Assembly: GCA_965220715.1 (NCBI GenBank) | Contig: OZ244843.1 | Location: 1,116,001 to 1,180,000, forward strand | Length of the DNA: 64,000 bases | Direction of reading: 5' to 3' | Origin: Bin5 sp965220715 | GTDB lineage: Bacteria; Chloroflexota; Anaerolineae; Caldilineales; Caldilineaceae | In this document: positions 58,580 through 64,000 of the stretch, piece by piece | Position numbering within the stretch: position 1 is the first letter of the stretch | Layout: every line of letters begins with the position of its first letter | The notes under the pieces: model-generated | Databases searched by the model: none | What the model was told of the DNA's origin: nothing | Seen by the model: the letters and a program-made list of their open reading frames with translations, nothing else | Position numbers and translations under genes: made by a program

Positions 58580-59668
58580 ATGCCTGAACGCCTGGTACTC
58601 TGGGGACCGCCCGTCGTAGAGAGGATTCCCAACGATCCCGATTATGCCGAATACCTGCCCGCCTGGGTGCAAAAATGCGCCGACGTCGGCGTCACCAAAA
58701 TTGTCGGCGGAGACCAGACCCGCGCCCTGACCGAAGCCGCCCATGCCGTCGGCATCAAGGTCGATCCCTACATCAACTACAACTCCTTTCCCCGTCACGG
58801 CTGGGCACGCGTCACCTATGGCTGGTCCCTCGACTTCCTGCGCCCCCCTGTCACCGCAGCCGAGGCGCGCGCCATCATGGACAGTCACCGGCCCATTTAC
58901 GACGCCCCCAAAGTAGCCACCACCATGACCGACTTCGCGAGCCAGAACCCGCAGTTCCGCAGCCTGACGCGCAGTCGCGCCTACACCTTGGAGCCGGGCG
59001 ATGATCTCTACCTGAGCGCTGCCTTCCCCGAAGTGCGGGCCGAACAGACACAGCAGTTCGTTGATACCCTCGCCCATACCCAAGGCGACGGCATCCAGGT
59101 CGAGTTCGTGCTCGGAAACGAGGACGAAAACGGGGCTGTCCCCTACGGTTACGAAGACCGCACCGTCAACGAGTTCCAGGCCAAACACGGCAAGAACCCC
59201 TTCGACCTGCCCAATGACGACCCCGAATGGCTGCAGTTCCGCGCCGACTACGTCACCCTTGCCCTGACCGAGATGCGGGCCGTGGTCAAGCAGGCGCAGC
59301 CCGACGCCGTCTTTTCGACCACTCTGATCGCCGGCGAGAAGGAGGACTATCTCAAGCTCCTGCACGACTGGCCGGCCTGGCTCGAACAGGGCATCGTCGA
59401 CGAGTTCTACATCTGGTTCCGCACCAACTCCGACCTCGACGCACTCGAGCGCCAGCTAAGCTACGCCGTCGAAGTGGCCGGCGGGCGCACACCCGTCATC
59501 GCCGAGCTTTCCTGTTACCATCCGGGCAGCTTCCAGCAGCCCGACCTGATGCTGCGCGCCGCGGAGGTGGCGGTTGCCTGCGGCGCCGACGGCGTCGGCA
59601 TATACCGCAGCCACGCCGTGGAGCAGTTGGACTTCTGGCCGGTGCTGGAGAAGATGAGCAAGCTGTAG
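58580..59668 (+). CDS. Hypothetical protein, TIM-barrel-like, GHL10-like
   Basis: I cannot assign a family with confidence. The 362-residue protein has the alternating strand-helix pattern of a barrel: VTKIVGGDQTRAL, IKVDPYINYNSFP, DGIQVEFVLGNEDE, AVFSTTLIAGE, IVDEFYIWFRTNS, PVIAELSCYHPG and ADGVGIYRSH. Acidic residues at strand ends (ENEDE-like GNEDENG, DEFYIW, IAELSC) are those expected of glycosidases, so a GHL10/DUF-type glycoside hydrolase or deacetylase is possible. GAGGA lies nine bases before the ATG. Its pairing with the class V aminotransferase is suggestive of one pathway. Confidence 0.65.
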   Translation: MPERLVLWGPPVVERIPNDPDYAEYLPAWVQKCADVGVTKIVGGDQTRALTEAAHAVGIKVDPYINYNSFPRHGWARVTYGWSLDFLRPPVTAAEARAIMDSHRPIYDAPKVATTMTDFASQNPQFRSLTRSRAYTLEPGDDLYLSAAFPEVRAEQTQQFVDTLAHTQGDGIQVEFVLGNEDENGAVPYGYEDRTVNEFQAKHGKNPFDLPNDDPEWLQFRADYVTLALTEMRAVVKQAQPDAVFSTTLIAGEKEDYLKLLHDWPAWLEQGIVDEFYIWFRTNSDLDALERQLSYAVEVAGGRTPVIAELSCYHPGSFQQPDLMLRAAEVAVACGADGVGIYRSHAVEQLDFWPVLEKMSKL

Positions 59669-59695
59669 AAGGGCGCTTCGGCTGGAAATTCCGTC

Positions 59696-59938
59696 TCAGC
59701 GATCGTGAAGGTCCGCACGCGTCCAACTGATCGAGCCGTTTGTGCCCAGATCAGTATCCTGATCAAGCACGGCCAGATACTGTCGTTTGGCGCTGGCGAA
59801 TTGATCTTCTCGTTCTACCAATTCGGTGAGGAGTTCGACCATCAGTTCCGACAAGGAACGGTCCTGATCCATCGCTATCTTCTCTGCCTTGCGTAGCAAC
59901 GATCGCGGCAGCGAGAGGGTGACATTCTGTTTATCCAT
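59696..59938 (-). CDS. Orphan ribbon-helix-helix protein
   Basis: The 80-residue protein starts at the ATG complementary to 59936-59938 after AAGGA. The N-terminus NVTLSLPRSLLRKAEKIAMD followed by RSLSELMVELLTELVE is a clear RHH/CopG-type DNA-binding domain, with a 35-residue tail. Antitoxins of VapB-like systems have this form. No toxin gene follows within about 30 bases, and the next gene is on the other strand and unrelated, so it is an orphan. Alternatively it is a stand-alone repressor. Confidence 0.78.
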   Translation of the reverse strand: MDKQNVTLSLPRSLLRKAEKIAMDQDRSLSELMVELLTELVEREDQFASAKRQYLAVLDQDTDLGTNGSISWTRADLHDR

Positions 59939-60140
59939 GTGGAGCAATCCTTACGGCCCGATGGCGCACACGAGTGTGCCGTACGCAATTACCTGTCAAT
60001 TCTAATCTGCGCAACGCCCGAATGCAAGGATTATCCCTGCCGTCTTGTTGTATCCAATTAGGAACTGCTTACACTTGTCGAAACTTGTGAGCAAAGGAAT
60101 AATTGAGGAGCAGGATTTTCTCTCTACTCTCTCCTTTATG

Positions 60141-60191
60141 ACTGTCCACAAACAACGTAGCGATTTCAAGCAGGATCGAACCGATATGTCG
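60141..60191. repeat. 51-bp direct repeat, truncated copy
   Basis: This is identical to 60759-60809 except for two substitutions (CAGG to TAAG). It begins ACTGTCCACAAACAACG and stops next to the lipoprotein stop codon. It lacks the right-hand inverted arm present at the other copy. Confidence 0.9.
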
Positions 60192-60662
60192 CTAGGGGGT
60201 TGGCAAAGTCTCTACACATTGGGCGTACGCCGCCTCCAACATGGTGTGCATTGACGGAGCATCGCCGGCAAGTATGGCCTCTGGGGTGGTTTCAAGGTCA
60301 GTGGCGTTTGCCATCGAGAACAGAACAAGCATCCACAGTCCGGCCACAAATTGGTCTGGATGTTGGTCTGGATGCTCTACCATTTCATATATAAGCCCTT
60401 TGGCGTCCTCGACGCACCAGACGACCTCCATTATGGCGTGCATGTAGGTCATAGGCTCGTTCTCGTAGTTGTCGAGACTGGCGAAAAGATTGGCGAAGTC
60501 TTCGAGGTCAGCTTGCATGAACGCCATACTTGGCTCGTCCTGTGGCGGTGTTGGAGCGGGCGTTGGCGTGTTGGGTGTGACCGGTATAGGATTGCAGGCG
60601 GCAAGCAACACAATTGCGGCGATGAATGCCGCACCAGAGAGAACCAGATTCTTGATAACCAT
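60192..60662 (-). CDS. Hypothetical lipoprotein
   Basis: This 156-residue secreted lipoprotein starts at the ATG complementary to 60660-60662 with AAGAGAA seven bases upstream. The signal peptide ends LAAC (Cys23), a Pro/Thr linker follows (PNTPTPAPTPP), then an acidic helical domain with MAFMQADLEDFANLFASL and VCVEDAKGLIYEMVEH-type sequence. I do not know the family. It is bracketed by two copies of a 51-bp repeat, and the stop codon abuts one copy, so the gene or its ends may have been rearranged. Confidence 0.75.
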   Translation of the reverse strand: MVIKNLVLSGAAFIAAIVLLAACNPIPVTPNTPTPAPTPPQDEPSMAFMQADLEDFANLFASLDNYENEPMTYMHAIMEVVWCVEDAKGLIYEMVEHPDQHPDQFVAGLWMLVLFSMANATDLETTPEAILAGDAPSMHTMLEAAYAQCVETLPTP

Positions 60663-60755
60663 GTTGTATTCTCTTGTTGTGGCGTATTGCTGGATGGGCA
60701 CCCTATTGCTTCGTACCCTCCACAGGCTTGGTGAACTGCTCCATTGTACACCTCA

Positions 60756-60842
60756 GTAACTGTCCACAAACAACGTAGCGATTTCAAGTAAGATCGAACC
60801 GATATGTCGAACGAAACCGCTAAGTTAAAAACGGACAGTTAC
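60756..60842. repeat. MITE-like element with 10-bp terminal inverted repeats
   Basis: GTAACTGTCC (60756-60765) and GGACAGTTAC (60833-60842) are perfect inverted ends of an 87-base segment whose left 51 bases (60759-60809) repeat at 60141-60191. No target-site duplication is visible. It carries no coding frame of its own. Confidence 0.75.
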
Positions 60843-60864
60843 TTAGTCGAAAGAGAGGTACACG

Positions 60865-61734
60865 ATGTCCTATTATATAGCCGCTTATGACACGGAAGCG
60901 GTATTTCCTTGGTGGGATAGGGATAGGCGTCAAAGAGGTTTCAGCTACACCCCCGAACATATCGCCGAATTCCTGGACGGCGTGCGCGCAGTGGCCGAGG
61001 TTCACCTGCAACGCGCCGCGCCCGCATCCTTCTTCCTGGTCGCCAAAATGCTCGAGCTTGCCGGCCCGGAACTGCGCGCCACTCTCGACCATCCCCTGTT
61101 CGATATCCAGTGCCACAGCTTCACCCACCCGAACCTGATTGCGCTGGGCGACGACAGGGCGACACTCCAATACGAACTGGGCGACGCCAAGAAACTGATC
61201 GAAGACACCTTCGGGCGTGAAGTGACCGGCCTGACCGCGCCCGGCGGCTACACCGACGGCTTCCGCGGCCAACATCCGGTTCTGGAGGTAATGTGGGAGT
61301 CGGGCTACCGCTATGCGCGCAGCGTGGGCTTGGGCCCAAAGGGAACTATGCCCGCCCTCATGGATCAACCTTTCTGGTATAAAGAGGATGGCTTTCCTGA
61401 CCTGCTGGAAACGCCCTCGCACGCCTGGCACGACAACGTCCTCACCGGGCAGCCGGCCGCCGTGCACTGGCCGCCGCTCCTGCCCTGGCCCTATCCCACC
61501 GAGATGCCCCGCGACGCGCAAGGCGTCTACGAGGCCTACGCGCCCGGCATCGACTACTGCGCTCAAGAAGGGCTTCTCTACTACATGCCCATCTTCCACC
61601 CTTGGTCCATCTATCGCATCGACCACCAGGCCGCCCAGATCGGGCTGCTGCTCGATCATGCCAGCCAGAAGCTGGAGTTTAAATCGTGCAGCCAGATTTA
61701 TCAGCACATCCTCCGCCATCCCGAACTTGTCTGA
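60865..61734 (+). CDS. Polysaccharide deacetylase family protein
   Basis: This 289-residue NodB-fold hydrolase has the catalytic base Asp9 in IAAYDTE and the zinc ligands His84 and His88 in HSFTH, followed by the TAPGGYTDGFRG oxyanion-type loop. The C-terminal part (LLYYMPIFHPWSIYR) contains a further His. No signal peptide is seen, so it is probably cytoplasmic. Relatives act on acetylated or N-formyl sugars, urea-like amides or short glycans. AGAGAGGT precedes the ATG by six bases. Confidence 0.87.
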   Translation: MSYYIAAYDTEAVFPWWDRDRRQRGFSYTPEHIAEFLDGVRAVAEVHLQRAAPASFFLVAKMLELAGPELRATLDHPLFDIQCHSFTHPNLIALGDDRATLQYELGDAKKLIEDTFGREVTGLTAPGGYTDGFRGQHPVLEVMWESGYRYARSVGLGPKGTMPALMDQPFWYKEDGFPDLLETPSHAWHDNVLTGQPAAVHWPPLLPWPYPTEMPRDAQGVYEAYAPGIDYCAQEGLLYYMPIFHPWSIYRIDHQAAQIGLLLDHASQKLEFKSCSQIYQHILRHPELV

Positions 61735-62298
61735 ACCGTGCTCCCTTGCCATTCAGGGATCGACTCTGATGCCATCACAATCCGTGTGGATGCACCTTAT
61801 TCTTCCCGTTTCGTGGTCCAAACATTGGGATCCTCCATACGGTATGTAACGTATCTGTGGCAGGCCTTTCGGTTGGTGCAGGATGTTCACGATAGACGCA
61901 AGGCCGGTTATGGCATGTACTATACACAGAAAAAGCCACTCAACGCGGCGGCTCTTGAGTGGCGCCAAGAAAAGAAAACGCCAGGGATATAGGATTGCGC
62001 GAGCCGCAGCCCGACAATCACACGGCATGGAGCCGAATTTTGTCCACTGGCGATAGAATACATTATATCTGATTGCTTAGGCTGATGCAAACTTGGATTT
62101 TCTCGTGCGTCTATCATACGTTCTAGTGTGTTCCGCAGAGATCGGAAACGCTGGCGGTCTCGCCACTCTCGATCAAAGATCCATTTGTCCATCCCTCTCC
62201 CTCGCGAATTAGTGAGAGACACCTTACAGCGAGCCTTTGCGCAGTCAAGTTTAAAATTCCCAAATCGAATCCAGCCACCCAATGTGAGCACCGCACAC
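61735..62298. other. Gene-free region with one hairpin
   Basis: About 560 bases without a supported gene. A 9-bp perfect hairpin lies at 61935-61963 (GCCACTCAA/TTGAGTGGC), listed separately. A frame of about 80 codons covers part of it but has no family features. Confidence 0.6.
61935..61963 (-). terminator. Hairpin with A-run on its left
   Basis: GCCACTCAA (61935-61943) pairs with TTGAGTGGC (61955-61963). Read on the minus strand it is followed by TTTTT, the form of an intrinsic terminator for a minus-strand transcript, but no minus-strand gene is nearby. It could be a relic. Confidence 0.45.
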
Positions 62299-63351
62299 AT
62301 GACTGACCAATCACCGATCAACGTAGGCATCGCCGGTCTCGGGCGCACCGGCTGGAACAACCACGCCAACGCCTTTGCCCACCTCCCCGAACAGTTCCGC
62401 GTCGCCGCCGTCTGCGACCCCGACCCGGAACGCCAGGCCGAAGCCATCGAACGCTTCGACTGCCTCGCCTACGCGTCATACGAAGAGCTGGTAGCCGATA
62501 AGGCCGTCGAGCTCATGGTGGTGGCGACTCCCAGCAACCTTCATGCCGCGCAGACGATCGCGGCGATGCGCGCCGGACAGCACGTCATCGTCGAGAAGCC
62601 GATGGCGAGCGACCTCGCCGGCGCCGACGCGATGCTCGCCGTTGCCAAAGAAACCGGGCGGACTCTGACCGTCCATCAGAATCTGCGCTACGCTGCCGAC
62701 TTCGTCAAGGTGCGGGAAGTGATTGCTTCCGGCGTTCTGGGACGCATCATCGAGATTCGCATCCACAACGGCGGCTTCGACCGCAGGTGGGATTGGCAGA
62801 CGATGAAGCGCTACGGAGGCGGCGCGCTCAACAACAGCGGCCCCCATTTCATCGACATGGGCATGCTCCTGATCGACGACCCCGAGCCCGCCGTCTTCTG
62901 CCACATGGAGACCACGCCCCTCTATGCCGGCGACGCCGACAGCCACGTAAAGGTCATCCTCAAACCGCAAAACGGGCCGCTGGTCGAGATCAACATCACC
63001 ACCGCCTGCGCCTTCCCACAGCCGAACTTTCTGGTGCAGGGGACGCAGGGATCGTTGGTCTGTTACCGCGACGAAGCGCACTGGAGATATTTCGACCCCG
63101 CCGAAGCCCCGCCGCTGATCCTGGACGAGGCGCCCATCGCCCGCGACCGAACCTACAATCGCGAGCAGCTTCCCTGGAAGGAGGAGCGCGCGCCCCTCGA
63201 CTACGACGGCGCCGGCGGTGTCCAGGCGCTCTATCGCTCTCTCTACGCCGCCATCCGCCAGGGCGCAGAGTTGGACATTACCCCCGAGAGCGTACGCGCC
63301 CAGATCGCGGTCCTGGAAAAGTGCCGCGAACTCAACCCCGGTGTAATCTAA
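62299..63351 (+). CDS. Gfo/Idh/MocA family oxidoreductase
   Basis: This 350-residue NAD(P)-dependent oxidoreductase begins MTDQSPINVGIAGLGRTGW with the Rossmann GLGRTG. The EKP motif is HVIVEKPMASD, and the active-site region is GGALNNSGPHFIDMG. The ATG at 62299 is chosen over a longer frame because it begins directly at the Rossmann strand; no strong Shine-Dalgarno is visible. It is followed after 70 bases by a sugar epimerase-like gene, a common pairing in inositol and sugar catabolism. Confidence 0.92.
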   Translation: MTDQSPINVGIAGLGRTGWNNHANAFAHLPEQFRVAAVCDPDPERQAEAIERFDCLAYASYEELVADKAVELMVVATPSNLHAAQTIAAMRAGQHVIVEKPMASDLAGADAMLAVAKETGRTLTVHQNLRYAADFVKVREVIASGVLGRIIEIRIHNGGFDRRWDWQTMKRYGGGALNNSGPHFIDMGMLLIDDPEPAVFCHMETTPLYAGDADSHVKVILKPQNGPLVEINITTACAFPQPNFLVQGTQGSLVCYRDEAHWRYFDPAEAPPLILDEAPIARDRTYNREQLPWKEERAPLDYDGAGGVQALYRSLYAAIRQGAELDITPESVRAQIAVLEKCRELNPGVI

Positions 63352-63421
63352 GAAAAGCGAGGGGCGGGCTCTATCCGCTTCTTGCTCCCCTTCACTCTCT
63401 CTGCCATTAAAGGAGTCTTGT

Positions 63422-64000
63422 ATGGAACTGAGTTGCACGTCCGTCATGCTTCCCCGTTGGGAACTGGACGAAACCTTCGACAAGCTGCAAGAGTACGGCT
63501 ACGACGCCGTCGAATTGCGCTGCCGCTACAATCCCGATGATCCGAACGTCGAGCCCTTCTTCTGGGGCCGGCACCTCTCCGACGTAAGCCCGAACAATAT
63601 CCTCGACAAGGCCGAGCAGATTCGCGCCGCCGTCAAACGCACCGGCATACGCGTCGCCGCCCTGGCCCCGAACGCCCGCTACGATGACACCGAGCATGTC
63701 ATCAAGCTCTTCAAAGGCGCTTTGGCCATCGACCCCGACCGCCCGCCTCTGATCCGCATCGACGCCCCCCACCATGACCGCACCAAACCGTATTGGCCGC
63801 AGTTCCTCGAGGCACGCGCCGGCTACGCCAAACTGGCCGAACTTGCGCGCGCCCATGGCGTCAAGGTGACATACGAAATCCACACCGGCACCCTCTCCGT
63901 CACCGCTTCCCGTACGCTCGAACTCCTGCGCGACCTGGACCCCAACCACATCGGCGCCATCTACGACGTGCAAAACATGATCGAAGTGGGCATCGAAGAT
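63422..64000 (+). CDS. Sugar phosphate isomerase/epimerase (AP-endonuclease-2 fold), 3'-truncated
   Basis: The first 193 residues are present; the window ends inside the gene. The TIM-barrel starts MELSCTSVMLPRWELDET, with the family's YGYDAVELRC strand carrying a metal-side Glu, and the HGVKVTYEIHTGTL and IGAIYDVQNM strands with metal ligands Glu and Asp. AAAGGAG lies seven bases before the ATG. It is typical of xylose isomerase-like or inosose dehydratase-like enzymes that act with a Gfo/Idh/MocA dehydrogenase such as the gene upstream. Confidence 0.9.
   Translation, partial: MELSCTSVMLPRWELDETFDKLQEYGYDAVELRCRYNPDDPNVEPFFWGRHLSDVSPNNILDKAEQIRAAVKRTGIRVAALAPNARYDDTEHVIKLFKGALAIDPDRPPLIRIDAPHHDRTKPYWPQFLEARAGYAKLAELARAHGVKVTYEIHTGTLSVTASRTLELLRDLDPNHIGAIYDVQNMIEVGIED

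Noticed and set aside
60192..60842. Complete composite transposon around the lipoprotein
   Set aside because: The flanking repeats are direct, one is truncated, and there is no transposase or target duplication.
61738..61992. Small plus-strand gene after the deacetylase
   Set aside because: The 84-codon frame has no start signal, no family feature and spans a hairpin; kept as intergenic.

Overview
The window is GC-rich bacterial chromosome. Its gene content (Tat-type lipoprotein sugar-binding proteins with an RR motif and a lipobox, families of Gfo/Idh/MocA oxidoreductases, phytanoyl-CoA-type dioxygenases, FAD/GcvT fusion oxidases, plant-type LRR lipoproteins) suggests a heterotrophic Chloroflexota member, most like Caldilineae or sponge/marine relatives. 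That placement is inference; there is no rRNA or marker tree here.

Layout. 1-8.4 kb: a left-truncated methyltransferase, two small membrane proteins (one frameshifted), then housekeeping genes: a phosphohexomutase, TatD nuclease, polyprenyl diphosphate synthase, a glycosyltransferase broken by an internal duplication, and hisS. 8.5-16.7 kb: an apparent operon with a sugar-type ABC binding protein, two permeases, a 2-hydroxyacid dehydrogenase, a dimethylglycine-dehydrogenase-like FAD/GcvT protein and a DmdA-like GcvT demethylase. 16.7-29.1 kb: a rhamnoside locus, with a GH78 rhamnosidase, a Gfo/Idh/MocA enzyme and an LRR lipoprotein on the minus strand, diverging from an ABC binding protein, two permeases and three more Gfo/Idh/MocA enzymes. 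29.2-38.5 kb: minus-strand genes for a PhyH dioxygenase, an aldo/keto reductase, a GT4 glycosyltransferase, and a BMP-type ABC importer with two binding lipoproteins and an ATPase but no permease. 38.7-43.0 kb: a homocysteine methyltransferase fusion, then an accessory patch of stacked toxin-antitoxin-like genes, an AlbA_2/ATPase gene and a minisatellite. 43.0-46.6 kb: a tight operon of DUF1638, an alkaline-phosphatase-fold metalloenzyme, a PHP hydrolase and a PfkB kinase. 46.9-53.7 kb: a second PhyH dioxygenase, tRNA-Sec with a good promoter, a zinc-ribbon/LysM membrane protein, an MFS transporter and a double-length UxaA-like dehydratase. 53.7-57 kb: a PD40 protein and the DUF318/TIGR03943 pair. 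57.3-64 kb: a class V aminotransferase, a TIM-barrel unknown, an orphan RHH protein, a lipoprotein between two copies of a short repeat, a polysaccharide deacetylase, and a Gfo/Idh/MocA gene followed by a truncated sugar epimerase.

How it fits together: much of the window imports and catabolises small organic molecules (sugars, deoxy sugars, probably N- or S-methylated compounds) through binding-protein transporters that borrow ATPases encoded elsewhere. Stable hairpins follow three of the four binding-protein genes and probably set their expression above that of the permeases. Least explained are the antitoxin stack with its minisatellite, the DUF1638 operon, the DmdA-like/FAD operon, and several short repeat families between genes.
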